Shown piece by piece: positions 17,094-26,326 of a DNA stretch of 64,000 bases; positions within the stretch are counted from its first letter, which is position 1; every line of letters begins with the position of its first letter. The translations under genes were made by a program, and so were the position numbers. This stretch comes from CAIPAT01 sp041665605 (GTDB lineage: Bacteria; Verrucomicrobiota; Lentisphaeria; Victivallales; Victivallaceae). The notes below the pieces were generated by a model, which did not search any database, had not been told where the DNA came from, and worked only from the letters and a program-made list of their open reading frames with translations. The stretch is taken from positions 1-64,000 of the forward strand of contig JBAYIO010000013.1 of the NCBI GenBank assembly GCA_041665605.1, given 5' to 3'.

Positions 17094-17260
17094 TTTCCAT
17101 CTCTTTCCAAATCTCAAAACATTTCTTGAACGATGATGCTTGAATATGGATGCTCTGGTGATTTCTCCAAATTCAATCCTCCGGCATTAATATAACCCGG
17201 CATTGGGCTGAATGCAAAAAAAGTAGCAATCCGGGATGAGGAAGGCACAGACGGGGGGCA

Positions 17261-18595
17261 CTATTCAGCCGCCTGAGCCGCCGCCGCTTTCATCGGCGGG
17301 TTCAGCCAATAGGTAAACTGATCCATTGCAGTATCGTTTGTGAAAAATTCAAATTTCAGCAGATACCGTTTATTTTTCATGTCCGGCGGCAGATTCAGCT
17401 TGACCGACCCCGGCTTCAGCGGTGAAATTCCGGCAAATTCTTTGTTTTTGTTCATGATCATCTTGCCTTCCGGCGAATTTAAGGTCAAATCAAGTGAAAT
17501 CCCGTCCATGTCTTTGGATGGCAGATAGTCAATAATTACTTCGGTGGAATCTTTTACGTCCACATTCCTTATGGAATAAATTCCTGAGTCAGTTACTCTG
17601 GACACAGATTCCAGCCCTTTCCCGAAAAGGAGAGTCCATTCCCACTCGACGCGCTGTTCCGGCGGCACCTCGATTTTGATTACCGGCTCCACTCCGAAAG
17701 TGTCATTGTCTTTCCAGAAAACGATTTTGGCAAGAGGGGTTCTGGTGAGGATGGCGAAAACGCCGTTATCGCCGATGCCGCCGGCGGCTACCCAGCGTTC
17801 AGCTTTGGAAAATCTGTCTTCGTTATACTCGGTATACGCCATCATTTTACTGATTAAAACCGGATCTGAATTGATGGAAACAATTTTCTTGTCTCCGGCA
17901 TTAAAGGCTCTTTTAACCGGAATGGATATCCATGATTTCGGCACCATAGCGTCATATTTGACATTGAAGAACGGGTGGGGCGATACGGTAGTAGTCAAAG
18001 TCTCCTTGCTGTTGTTAAACAATATTCCTTTGACGGATATTTTTGAGGAATCGCTGAATTTGGTATCTATCCGCAACTTGTAAGACTTGTCTTTTGAAAT
18101 CTGCACGTCCTGAGAAAAAGACACAATAACCTCGTCATCTTTTTTCTCAACGTTGCTTTGCCATGGCAGAGAGGGTGTTGCGGCAGCGGCTTCGGCAGGC
18201 TCTTTTTTCTGTTCCGCCGGAGTTTCTTTCGGCTCACCCGGCGTCTCGGTTTTTGCCGCCTGGTCAGCCGGGGCGAAAGTCATCGGACCAAAAACCTGGG
18301 TAAGCCCGAATTTCACGCCGTTTTCGCTGGCTAGAAGGCCTTTTTCGCTGCCGGCTGGAACAATTTCTTTAAACCATCCGCCTCTGGATACGCCAGGAGC
18401 CGCCTGGTCCAGTGATTTTGCTCCGGGATTTATCAGGGCGGCAGTATAATATTTATTGACAATCAGATAGTCAGGGATGCCGTCTTTGTCAATATCTATG
18501 GTTTGAATTGTCACAGCAAAAGTCTGGCAGGCGGATAAAATTCCAACCAGACCAACCAGATAGAATTTCAAATTATCATATATTAATTTATTCAT
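17261..18595 (-). CDS. Secreted or periplasmic protein of unknown function with EF-hand-like loop
   Basis: 444 aa from the ATG at 18595, preceded by GGGAAG. The N-terminus has a signal peptide (about residues 1-27, ending TFA). IDIDKDGIPDY directly after it matches the DxDxDGxxD calcium-binding loop. A Pro/Glu/Ala-rich linker (about 115-140, PGEPKETPAEQKKEPAEA) separates it from a beta-rich ~300-residue domain. Aromatic strands and FNNSKETLTTT-type sequence in that domain recall beta-supersandwich folds such as the periplasmic domain of YidC. No YidC membrane core follows, so it is not YidC. There is no catalytic motif. It stands alone, convergent with the next gene to the left. Confidence 0.55.
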   Translation of the reverse strand: MNKLIYDNLKFYLVGLVGILSACQTFAVTIQTIDIDKDGIPDYLIVNKYYTAALINPGAKSLDQAAPGVSRGGWFKEIVPAGSEKGLLASENGVKFGLTQVFGPMTFAPADQAAKTETPGEPKETPAEQKKEPAEAAAATPSLPWQSNVEKKDDEVIVSFSQDVQISKDKSYKLRIDTKFSDSSKISVKGILFNNSKETLTTTVSPHPFFNVKYDAMVPKSWISIPVKRAFNAGDKKIVSINSDPVLISKMMAYTEYNEDRFSKAERWVAAGGIGDNGVFAILTRTPLAKIVFWKDNDTFGVEPVIKIEVPPEQRVEWEWTLLFGKGLESVSRVTDSGIYSIRNVDVKDSTEVIIDYLPSKDMDGISLDLTLNSPEGKMIMNKNKEFAGISPLKPGSVKLNLPPDMKNKRYLLKFEFFTNDTAMDQFTYWLNPPMKAAAAQAAE

Positions 18596-18738
18596 AAACC
18601 GCTTCCCATATTTTAATTGCATAAATCACAGCAGTCTTTTAAATATTATTACCTTTATAATTTAGCACAAAAAGTGAAACGATGCTTCTTTATTTTGATT
18701 AAAAACGCATTTTTGATTAAAAATATTAAAAATTATTG

Positions 18739-18767
18739 TTTAACCGATATAATCCTCATGATATAAT
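18739..18767 (+). promoter_or_regulatory. Strong orphan promoter in a 536-nt gap
   Basis: TTTAAC (18739-18744), a 17-nt spacer and a perfect TATAAT (18762-18767) point rightward. The nearest gene on that strand starts at 19132, about 360 nt on. The transcript would first cross 18775-19130, where short ORFs on both strands lack ribosome sites and known motifs. It may drive the flavodoxin gene with a long leader, or a small RNA. The rest of 18596-18738 is AT-rich upstream sequence of the secreted protein. Confidence 0.45.
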
Positions 18768-19131
18768 AGCATTGGTTTAAATTTTAACATTCTTTAAAAT
18801 CTGAAATTCACATGTCAATAGTGTTGAAGTATCTCGGTTGTTTGATTTTCCAGGCGCCACCGTGCTCCCGTAATGCCCAGATTGAAAGTGTATTCTGTCC
18901 AAAATTAGGAGGCAAGGAGCACAGAATGTTTTCCGGATCAGAAAGCCATAGAGCCCATTGGCCCCATTTTCTTCCGGCGGCGGCGGGAGACTTTCGGAAT
19001 GAAATTTATGCATATAAATTTCTCTTTTCCGATTTTAACGTTATATTCATTGAATATAGCCGTTTAGGCGGCGGGTTATGAATTGATCTATTGTATATTA
19101 CATAGCAATAATAAAGCAGGAGAAAGTTATT

Positions 19132-19716
19132 ATGAGCAAAAAGATTTTAATAATCGGAGGAAGTCCGCGCAAGACCGGAAATACTGCAACAATAACCGGC
19201 TGGGTTGCCGAAGGCGCTGAATCCGCCGGGGCTTCGGTAAAAATTGTGGATGCCGCCCGCTTGAAATATAAAATTGCCGGCTGCTGCTCCTGTTACAGTT
19301 GCCAGGTCTCGCAGCAGTTCCGCTGTGTTATTCTGGACGAAGCGACAGAAGTTGTGGCCTCATTCCCGGAATATGACGTGGTGGTCTTCGCCTCTCCGGT
19401 TTACTTTTTCGGGCTTACCGCACAGATAAAAATGCTCATGGACAGAATGTTTTCACTATTTAAGTTCAGCGACGGCAAGACGATCCATAATCTTCAGAAA
19501 GTGAACTTCGCCCTCATCGCCACCTGCGGCGGCGATCTGGATGACAGCGGGGTTAAGCTGGTTGACGAGACCATCAAGAAGATTGTCCATTTTATCGGGA
19601 AGACTCATAAAAGCTTGCTCGTTCCGTCACTGCTTCCCGCGCTGGAGGAAACCGCAAAGCGAGAAGATTTAAAAGAAAAGGCTTTGGAGTTCGGGGAAAA
19701 ACTGGCAAACTGGTAA
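19132..19716 (+). CDS. Flavodoxin-fold NAD(P)H-dependent FMN reductase / iron-sulfur flavoprotein-like
   Basis: 194 aa. It starts ILIIGGSPRKTGNTATI, the FMN phosphate-binding loop of NADPH-dependent FMN reductases and flavodoxin-like oxidoreductases. CCSCYSCQVSQQFRC (about 50-64) is a cysteine cluster typical of the iron-sulfur flavoprotein branch found in anaerobes, though whether it holds a cluster is not certain. FASPVYFFGLTAQIKMLMDR is the conserved FMN-side motif. It probably transfers electrons in the cytoplasm. AGGAG precedes the ATG. The next gene begins 40 nt downstream. Confidence 0.8.
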   Translation: MSKKILIIGGSPRKTGNTATITGWVAEGAESAGASVKIVDAARLKYKIAGCCSCYSCQVSQQFRCVILDEATEVVASFPEYDVVVFASPVYFFGLTAQIKMLMDRMFSLFKFSDGKTIHNLQKVNFALIATCGGDLDDSGVKLVDETIKKIVHFIGKTHKSLLVPSLLPALEETAKREDLKEKALEFGEKLANW

Positions 19717-19756
19717 TTCAGGCGAAAGCCTGATAAACGGAGGGGCGCGGGCAGAA

Positions 19757-20878
19757 ATGTTTTTTGAGAATGTTTACATCCATATTCCGTTCTGTAGCAG
19801 AAAGTGTGATTATTGCAGCTTTTTTTCTGTGCCGAACCCGGATAAAAACTTGATTGACGCCTATTTAATCCGGCTGGAGGAAGACCTTGCCGACGCCAAT
19901 CTCTCGATTCCGGTTAAGACGATTTACCTGGGCGGCGGAACCCCGTCACTGCTGTCATGCGCTCAGCTTGAACGCTTCTACGCCATGATCCGGAAGTATG
20001 TGCCGCTGCTGCCATCCGCTGAAATTTCAATGGAATGCAACCCGGAAACGCTGTCTCCGGAGAAGGGCGAACTCATCCTGAATTTTGTCAACCGCCTGAG
20101 CATCGGGGTGCAGTCCTTCAATCACAAACTTCGTGCCAAACTGGGCAGACAGTCCAAGGATTCTGAAATTGAAGCGGCGTTAAGCAGTTTAAGAGGACGG
20201 CGGATCAAAGATTTTAACATAGACCTGATTTACGGGATTCCAGGACAGACGCTGAGAGAATGGGAACAGGACCTGGAGGCCGCCGCGGAACATGACATCT
20301 CCCATATTTCCTGCTACTGCCTGACCATTGAGGAGGGTACCGCGCTGGCGACTTCGTTTAATGGCGAAGACCTGATTGATGATGAAGTCACCGCCGAAAT
20401 GTGGAGCATGACCGGCGCCTTTCTGGAGTCCAGAAAAATCCGCCGTTACGAAATATCAAATTACGCCAAACCGGGCGCGGAATGCATCCATAATATCAAT
20501 GTCTGGTATGGCCAGCCGTATCTCGGCCTGGGACCGGCCTCGACCTCATTTGACGGCAGAGACCGCTGGACGCAGCCGTCCTCGCTGGAAAAATGGCTGA
20601 ATGGACAACCTCCGGAAATGGATATCATTGACCCGGAGTACCGCATGGCGGAAATCTTTATCATCGGGCTCAGAACTGTTGAAGGCTGGAACAGCCGCCG
20701 CTGGAAGGATGTATTCCTGCAGAAAGCGATGTATGTTGACTGGAGCACGATGCTGGAACGGGCATTCAGCGTGAAGAAGCTCCACCCCGATCTGATGAAT
20801 GTTTCCGAAGACAATATCAGCCTGACCGAAAAAGGCCTTTTATTCTGGAACACCGCCGCCGAGGCCTGGCTGGGGTGA
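19757..20878 (+). CDS. hemW: HemW-like radical SAM protein (coproporphyrinogen III oxidase-like family)
   Basis: 373 aa. HIPFCSRKCDYCSF carries the radical SAM CX3CX2C motif (C13, C17, C20) in the extended form of HemN/HemW. GGGTPSLL is the SAM-binding glycine motif, and the C-terminal HemN domain follows. The length of about 375 aa and lack of an N-terminal extension favour HemW, a heme chaperone, over coproporphyrinogen dehydrogenase HemN (about 450 aa). GGAGGGG lies 11 nt before the ATG. Its stop directly abuts the convergent Hsp33 gene. Confidence 0.8.
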   Translation: MFFENVYIHIPFCSRKCDYCSFFSVPNPDKNLIDAYLIRLEEDLADANLSIPVKTIYLGGGTPSLLSCAQLERFYAMIRKYVPLLPSAEISMECNPETLSPEKGELILNFVNRLSIGVQSFNHKLRAKLGRQSKDSEIEAALSSLRGRRIKDFNIDLIYGIPGQTLREWEQDLEAAAEHDISHISCYCLTIEEGTALATSFNGEDLIDDEVTAEMWSMTGAFLESRKIRRYEISNYAKPGAECIHNINVWYGQPYLGLGPASTSFDGRDRWTQPSSLEKWLNGQPPEMDIIDPEYRMAEIFIIGLRTVEGWNSRRWKDVFLQKAMYVDWSTMLERAFSVKKLHPDLMNVSEDNISLTEKGLLFWNTAAEAWLG

Positions 20879-21769
20879 TCAGAACGGGAAGTCTTTCCTG
20901 GTGAAACGGTATTCCTTGCGGCAGAAATTGCACATGATGGCCGGGTTCGCGTTTTCTTTAAACAGGGCAATCAGCTCATTCCTGTCCAGAACCGACATTG
21001 CCATTTTCATTTTCTCAAAGGAGCAGTTGCACCTGAACCCCGGACTGCTGCCGTAGTCGTAGGAGAGCAGATTTTTGTCTGAGTCTATTTCGCTCTCCCC
21101 GGCGGCGAGAGCCGCCAGCGCCCATAGTTTTTTTTCAGAAGGCATGCGTTCCAGTATCCGGCTGGCGAATTCCGGCTGGCAGATATTTTTGCGGTACTTT
21201 TCAAATTCGGTCAAATTGCAATCCGGCATGGCTTGAATCATGAAGCCGCCCGCTCTTTTAACCGGATCCAGCGGGTCCGGATTGAACTCGATCGCCGTGC
21301 TGAATTCGGTCTCAATCTGATCGCTGACGGAAAAGAAAAAGCCGGCGTCTGCGACCGCATCGCCAAATGCGGTACGGGTTTTGCCGGAGTTCAAAATTTT
21401 CCCGGCCTCCGACTTGATGATGGAAATGAAACCGTCTTTTTCGCCGTAAATCTCCTGTTCCGAAGATATTTTGTCCATCAAATGCGGCTCTTTGATGATG
21501 CCGCGAATGTCACAATCGGCATTGGAATCCACGATAATGGAAGATATTTTACCCGGGTAATCCCAGCGCAGCGAGTACTTTTCACCTTTATTCAGCAGCG
21601 CGGAAACCAGCGCCCCGACGGTCAAGGCGCCGGCAAAGATCTCCGCGGCGACCGGATCCGTGTCGTGGATCGCAATCCCCCTGGCAACCGTGCCGGTAGT
21701 TTCCGCAAACACAAACCGGGCGTTGATATTCCGGAGAATGCCGCGGATAAGATAATCAGAATGAACCAT
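20879..21769 (-). CDS. hslO: Redox-regulated chaperone Hsp33
   Basis: 296 aa. The N-terminal domain (HSDYLIRGILRNINARFVFAETT...) matches Hsp33, a cytoplasmic holdase activated by oxidation. The C-terminal redox switch is present as CNC (about 254-256) and CNFC (about 280-283), four Cys that bind zinc when reduced. Sequence and length are normal. It is followed on the same strand, upstream in transcription, by the NifU-domain gene 46 nt away, so the two may be cotranscribed. Confidence 0.88.
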   Translation of the reverse strand: MVHSDYLIRGILRNINARFVFAETTGTVARGIAIHDTDPVAAEIFAGALTVGALVSALLNKGEKYSLRWDYPGKISSIIVDSNADCDIRGIIKEPHLMDKISSEQEIYGEKDGFISIIKSEAGKILNSGKTRTAFGDAVADAGFFFSVSDQIETEFSTAIEFNPDPLDPVKRAGGFMIQAMPDCNLTEFEKYRKNICQPEFASRILERMPSEKKLWALAALAAGESEIDSDKNLLSYDYGSSPGFRCNCSFEKMKMAMSVLDRNELIALFKENANPAIMCNFCRKEYRFTRKDFPF

Positions 21770-21815
21770 TTTGATCTCTTAAAAACATGGCGGCATGATT
21801 GCCGTCATGTTGTGC

Positions 21816-22046
21816 TTATTGTACTCGTTCAATCACGATTTCGGGATCGATTTCTTCCCGCAGAATGCGCTCAAGACCGTCTTTTATCGTCATTGTGGCA
21901 TGCGGACACATGCCGCAGGCGCCGCGCAGGCGGACCTGGGCGGTTTTTCCAGTAATGTCAACAATCTCGAGGTCTCCGCCGTCAGCCTGAAGGTGGACTC
22001 TCAATTCATTCAACCGGGTTCTGATTTTGTCATGGAGCTCAGACAT
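21816..22046 (-). CDS. NifU C-terminal-domain Fe-S cluster scaffold
   Basis: 76 aa, comprising only the NifU-like (Nfu) domain. RGACGMCPHATMTIKDGLE contains the CxxC pair (C44, C47) that holds a transferable Fe-S cluster. Such short Nfu proteins deliver clusters in the cytoplasm. It lies 48 nt after the dapL stop on the same strand and before hslO. Confidence 0.9.
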   Translation of the reverse strand: MSELHDKIRTRLNELRVHLQADGGDLEIVDITGKTAQVRLRGACGMCPHATMTIKDGLERILREEIDPEIVIERVQ

Positions 22047-22094
22047 TTTTTATCTCCCTGTGTTTTAGGATTCAAAACTTGCAAACAGTTAATT

Positions 22095-23333
22095 TTACCA
22101 CACGAATTTCGATCCGCTCAGTCTTCTGCCGAATTCTGAAAGGACTTCATTTTCTTCACTGATCCCGCCGCGGGCTACAAATGTCGCGCTGAAACGGACG
22201 TAATTGCCGACATCATCCCAGGGAACGCTGCTGATGAGCTTTTCTTTGATCAGCCACTGGCTGAAATCTTCGGCGGTCTCGAATTTTTCGCCGCTGCCGG
22301 TGCCTTTCGGCGCTTTTACATAGAGGTAGAATGAGCCTTCCGGCACTTTGGCCGGGAAGCCCAGTTTGCGCAGGCTTTCGGTCATGCTTTTCAGGCGGCG
22401 TTCGTACTTCTCGCAGATCTTCGGAGTGATATTGGCCTGATCTTTGAGTGCGCAGATTGCGGCTTTCTGAATTGCGGCAAACTGTCCGCTGTCGGCGTTG
22501 TCTTTGACAAAGGCGAATGCCTTGACTGCCAGTTCGTTGCCGCAGACCCAGCTCAGACGCCAGCCGGTCATGTTGAATCCTTTGGACATGCTGTGCAGTT
22601 CGACCGCGACGTCTTTGCCGCCCGGCAGCGAAAGGATGCTGAGCGGTTTGCCCTGGAAATTCAGCGGCGCATAAGCAGCGTCGGAAACAATCAGAATGTC
22701 ATTTTTCTTTGCGAAGTCAATCGCCTTGGCAAAGAACTTTTCATCGGCGGAAGCGCCGGTGGGGTTGTTCGGATAGTTCAGGTAAAGCAGTTTTGCCCGC
22801 TTGCGCTGATCCGCCGTCAGCGAATCGAGATCGGGCATGAACTTGTTTTCCTCCAGCAGCGGCAGATTGATCACTTCGCCGCCAAGATATTTAGTCCAGG
22901 TTCCCATCACCGGGTAGCCGGGAACCGTCATGATCGTGATGTCGCCGGGGTTGATGAAACAGGCCGGGAGCAGAGAAAGGGCGGACTTGCTGCCGATGGC
23001 GTGCATGACTTCCGTTTCCGGATTGACATCGGCGTGATAGAGCTCTTTCATATACTGCGCGACGGCAATCTTGAATTCATCGATGCCGTTATCGGCATAA
23101 ATGCGGTTTTCCCACAACGCGGCTTCCCTGCAGAGCGCCGCCACCACTTCCGGGAACGCCATGTCATCGGGTTCGCCCACGCCCATATCAATCAACTTTA
23201 TGCCGGGGTTGGCTTTCATGGCGGCGCGTTTTGCCCGCTTGATCTTCTCGAACTTATAAATTTTGGTGTCCTTGCCGAATGACGAACCGCCAAGCCGCTC
23301 GGCGAAATTTGACTGTAAAAAACTTTCTTCCAT
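22095..23333 (-). CDS. dapL: LL-diaminopimelate aminotransferase (DapL type)
   Basis: 412 aa from the ATG at 23333, with GGAG about 8 nt before it (an ORF extends upstream without a ribosome site). It is a fold-type I PLP aminotransferase: IDMGVGEPDD, YPNNPTGA, SDAAYAPLNF and ELHSMSKGFNMTGWR, whose Lys binds PLP. This set is typical of LL-DAP aminotransferases, which make LL-diaminopimelate from tetrahydrodipicolinate in one step for lysine and peptidoglycan. DapL is found in Lentisphaerae among others. Related class I aminotransferases remain possible. Confidence 0.85.
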   Translation of the reverse strand: MEESFLQSNFAERLGGSSFGKDTKIYKFEKIKRAKRAAMKANPGIKLIDMGVGEPDDMAFPEVVAALCREAALWENRIYADNGIDEFKIAVAQYMKELYHADVNPETEVMHAIGSKSALSLLPACFINPGDITIMTVPGYPVMGTWTKYLGGEVINLPLLEENKFMPDLDSLTADQRKRAKLLYLNYPNNPTGASADEKFFAKAIDFAKKNDILIVSDAAYAPLNFQGKPLSILSLPGGKDVAVELHSMSKGFNMTGWRLSWVCGNELAVKAFAFVKDNADSGQFAAIQKAAICALKDQANITPKICEKYERRLKSMTESLRKLGFPAKVPEGSFYLYVKAPKGTGSGEKFETAEDFSQWLIKEKLISSVPWDDVGNYVRFSATFVARGGISEENEVLSEFGRRLSGSKFVW

Positions 23334-23418
23334 CACTTTGCTCCGTTTATTCTTATTTAATTCAGCCTTAGCTTTTTTTAAAAAGCGGGATATTGTATAT
23401 GTTCTGCAAATCAAGTTA

Positions 23419-23427
23419 ATTATAGCA
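23419..23427 (-). promoter_or_regulatory. Extended -10 promoter for dapL
   Basis: Read on the minus strand, TGCTATAAT (23427 to 23419) is a perfect extended -10 element (TGn before TATAAT), about 86 nt before the dapL start. No good -35 box is seen, which is normal for this type. TTGTAA at 23434-23439 and TTACAA at 23451-23456 form a 6-bp inverted repeat just upstream in the shared divergent region. Confidence 0.45.
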
Positions 23428-23481
23428 TGAATTTGTAATTATTCACCTTTTTACAAATCAATTTTACAGGAAAAACGACTT

Positions 23482-23763
23482 ATGAAAAAAATTGTTGTTG
23501 ATAAATATGAATTTGAAGGGTATAGAATCCCGACCCAGTCGGCCAATATTCTTTTGATCAAGGGGAAGCACGGTTTTCTCGGCTGCGGTTATTTCAGCGT
23601 TGAAACCGCCAATAAACTTCAGGAAACCGTTGCCATTGTCACCGGTGTCCAAACTTTCGACGACATGTTGAACGCAATAGTGGTCAACGTCAGCGCAAGC
23701 GCTGAAAAAGACGGTATCGTAAAAGGGATGTCCGGACGCGACGCCCTGCTGAAAATGGCATAA
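23482..23763 (+). CDS. DUF1805 protein (YunC-like)
   Basis: 93 aa. KGKHGFLGCGYFSVETANKL and TGVQTFDDMLNA match the small DUF1805 family, found mainly in archaea and Firmicutes. Its biochemical role is not established. AGGA lies 10 nt before the ATG. It heads a compact run with pdxB and thiI (gaps of 14 and 6 nt), and is divergent from dapL. Confidence 0.75.
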   Translation: MKKIVVDKYEFEGYRIPTQSANILLIKGKHGFLGCGYFSVETANKLQETVAIVTGVQTFDDMLNAIVVNVSASAEKDGIVKGMSGRDALLKMA

Positions 23764-23777
23764 CCGGGAATATGAAG

Positions 23778-24917
23778 ATGAAAGTTGTTGCAGACGATAA
23801 GATACCTTTTCTTAAAGGCGTGCTTGAACCATATTGTGATTCAGTAGTGTATCTGCCGGGCGGAAAAACCCTGCCGGCGGATGTCATCGACGCCGACGCG
23901 TTAATTACCCGGACCCGGACGAAATGCAATGAAAAGCTGCTGGCCGGGTCGAATGTAAAGTTCATCGCGACGGCCACCATCGGCTTTGACCATTTCGACA
24001 CCGCCTATCTTGATGCCGCCGGAATCACCTGGACTAACGCGCCGGGCTGCAATTCCAGTTCCGTCAAACAGTATATCACATCCGTGCTGCTCAATCTGGC
24101 GGCGGATCACGGCATCGCGCTGCGCGGCAAAACGTTGGGCGTGGTTGGCGTCGGCAATGTCGGATCCAAGGTTGCCGCCGCCGGCAGAGCGCTGGGCATG
24201 AACGTATTGTTGAATGACCCGCCCCGCGCTGAAAAAGAGGGGGCTGAACAGTTTGTCAGCCTCGAACGTATCCAGTCCGAATCGGACTTCGTCACTTTAC
24301 ATGTGCCGCTGACGGAAGCAGGAAAGTACCGGACATATCATCTGGCGGATGCGGACTTCCTGAAAAAGCTTAAACCCGGAGCCTTCTTCATAAATTCATC
24401 CAGAGGCGAAGTTTGCGATAACGCCGCATTGAAAGTCGCGCTAGCGGCCAAAACAATTCGCGGCGCAGTGCTGGACGTCTGGGAAAACGAGCCGGAGATT
24501 GACTGCGAACTGCTGCGGCTGGTTGATTACGGCACTCCCCATATCGCCGGATATTCTACTGACGGCAAGGCCAACGGCACCGCCATGAGCGTCGGTGCGC
24601 TTTGCCGGTTCTTCGGTTTGAATCTGAAAGACTGGTATCCGTCATATATTCCGGGGCCCGACAACCGTGAAATTGCGCTGGCAGATCAGGGTTCTTTTGA
24701 AAAGACGCTGCTTGACGCGGTAAACGTCAGTTATGACGTCAAAGCCGACAGCGCCAGGCTGCTGGCATCCCCGGAGACATTTGAAAAGCAGCGCGGCGAT
24801 TACCCGCTGCGCCGCGAGTTTCCTTATTATACTGTCGCCGTCAAAAGCGGTTCCCGTCTGAATCCGGACATCCTTTCCGCGCTCCGGGAACTTGGTTTCA
24901 ACCTGAAGGACACATAA
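23778..24917 (+). CDS. pdxB: Erythronate-4-phosphate dehydrogenase
   Basis: 379 aa from the ATG at 23778, chosen over 23772 because GGGA sits at proper spacing and the PdxB family starts with a short basic/valine stretch. It oxidises 4-phosphoerythronate in pyridoxal-phosphate synthesis (deoxyxylulose route). Features include ATATIGFDHFDT and GVVGVGNVGSKVA (NAD-binding glycine motif of D-2-hydroxyacid dehydrogenases), the catalytic Arg in NSSRGEV, Glu in VWENEPEID, and His in TPHIAGYS. The C-terminal PdxB dimerisation region is present, which separates it from plain phosphoglycerate dehydrogenases. Confidence 0.85.
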   Translation: MKVVADDKIPFLKGVLEPYCDSVVYLPGGKTLPADVIDADALITRTRTKCNEKLLAGSNVKFIATATIGFDHFDTAYLDAAGITWTNAPGCNSSSVKQYITSVLLNLAADHGIALRGKTLGVVGVGNVGSKVAAAGRALGMNVLLNDPPRAEKEGAEQFVSLERIQSESDFVTLHVPLTEAGKYRTYHLADADFLKKLKPGAFFINSSRGEVCDNAALKVALAAKTIRGAVLDVWENEPEIDCELLRLVDYGTPHIAGYSTDGKANGTAMSVGALCRFFGLNLKDWYPSYIPGPDNREIALADQGSFEKTLLDAVNVSYDVKADSARLLASPETFEKQRGDYPLRREFPYYTVAVKSGSRLNPDILSALRELGFNLKDT

Positions 24918-24923
24918 CCAACC

Positions 24924-26135
24924 ATGTTTAACGCAATCATCTGCCGCTATAACGAGATAGCGATCAAAGGCAATAACCGGGCAATGTTCGAAAACCGGCT
25001 CGTTGAAAATATCTACGATCTGCTCAAACAGGTCGAGGAAATCAAAGTCTCACGGGTCAGGGGCAGAATCTGGGTGCAGCATCCGTCAAAACAGCCGTTT
25101 TCCGACGGCGAACTGGAGATAATCAAAGAGCAGCTTCCCCGGGCCTTTGGCATCGAATCGTTCTCCCCGGTCATCATGTGCGGACTGGATATCGAGGAAA
25201 TCTGCTGCGCGGTTGACGGCAGTTGCGACCGGTTTATTCAGGCGGCAATGACGAAAAAGACGGTTCCGGCTTTCCGCATCCGGGCGACCCGGAGCAATAA
25301 AAAGTTTCCGCTAATATCCAAGGAGATCGAAATCCGGCTGGCCAAAGTCGTCGCCATTAAATATGATGACGGACGGCTGAAAGTCAATTTGACGGATGCC
25401 GATGTGACCGTCGGCTGTGAAGTACGGGATGAATTCGCTTTTGTCTTTTACGAATCGTTTCAGGGGCCGGGCGGACTGCCGGTCGGCTGCAATTCGCCGG
25501 TGCTGGCGCTGCTGTCCGGCGGGATTGATTCGCCGGTTGCCTGCTATATGACGATGAAGCGCGGCTGCCGGGTTGACTACCTCACCTTTCACAGCGCTCC
25601 ATATACTCCGCAAGTGACGATTGACAAAGTGAAGCGGATCGCCGTTGAATTAAACCGTTTTCAGCGTCCCGGCAAATTGCACATCTGCAATCTGGCGCCG
25701 ATCCAGAAGCTGATCCGCGACAACTGCAATCCCAGGAACCGGACCGTCCTTTACCGGCGGATGATGTTCCGCATTGCGGAAAAAGTGGCCCGCAGAACCG
25801 GCTGCATGGCCTTGGTGACGGGTGAATCCGTCGGCCAGGTCGCCAGCCAGACCATTGTCAATCTCAATACGATTAATGACGCAGTCAATATGCTGGTGCT
25901 CCGTCCGCTGATCGGAATGGACAAAAGCGAAGGCATTGCGCTGGCGGAAAAAATCGGCACCTTTGAATTGTCCAAAGAACAAGTGCCGGACAGTTGCACC
26001 GTTTTTGCCCCGTCTGCGCCGTCTACCGCCGTGCCGCTGGAGCGCGCCATCGAAGACGAAGCTCTGCTGCCGGGCTATGAAGCCGTGCTTGATGAAATTA
26101 TCCAGGGCATTGAAGTTTATACCGACGGCAAATGA
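24924..26135 (+). CDS. thiI: tRNA 4-thiouridine synthase ThiI (no rhodanese domain)
   Basis: 403 aa. It activates tRNA U8 by adenylation so that sulfur can be inserted; in many species it also feeds thiamine thiazole synthesis. An N-terminal ferredoxin-like/THUMP region (to ~165) precedes the PP-loop LLSGGIDSPVACYM (about 193-206). VTGESVGQVASQT and PDSCTVFAPSAPST match the ThiI catalytic domain. The protein stops near residue 400, so it lacks the C-terminal rhodanese domain of the E. coli enzyme. It must get sulfur from a cysteine desulfurase in another way, as in Bacillus-type ThiI. It begins 6 nt after pdxB. Confidence 0.9.
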   Translation: MFNAIICRYNEIAIKGNNRAMFENRLVENIYDLLKQVEEIKVSRVRGRIWVQHPSKQPFSDGELEIIKEQLPRAFGIESFSPVIMCGLDIEEICCAVDGSCDRFIQAAMTKKTVPAFRIRATRSNKKFPLISKEIEIRLAKVVAIKYDDGRLKVNLTDADVTVGCEVRDEFAFVFYESFQGPGGLPVGCNSPVLALLSGGIDSPVACYMTMKRGCRVDYLTFHSAPYTPQVTIDKVKRIAVELNRFQRPGKLHICNLAPIQKLIRDNCNPRNRTVLYRRMMFRIAEKVARRTGCMALVTGESVGQVASQTIVNLNTINDAVNMLVLRPLIGMDKSEGIALAEKIGTFELSKEQVPDSCTVFAPSAPSTAVPLERAIEDEALLPGYEAVLDEIIQGIEVYTDGK

Positions 26136-26326
26136 CAGACGCCGGTTCCATGCTCTCGCACTTGGAATATGCATTAAAAGTCAAAGCTGCGTGGAAAAAT
26201 TTACATTAAAGCGCAGAAAAAATTTGCATTTTCCCGGCATTCATTATAGTTTCATTTCCCGGCATATAAATGTTTATGACTGTCATATAAATAACGAATA
26301 CTTCAAAAAGAAGGAGATGGAATATT

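Noticed and set aside
18777..19081. Short ORFs on both strands between the secreted protein and the flavodoxin
   Set aside because: No ribosome sites and no recognisable sequence; described as an orphan-promoter stretch instead.
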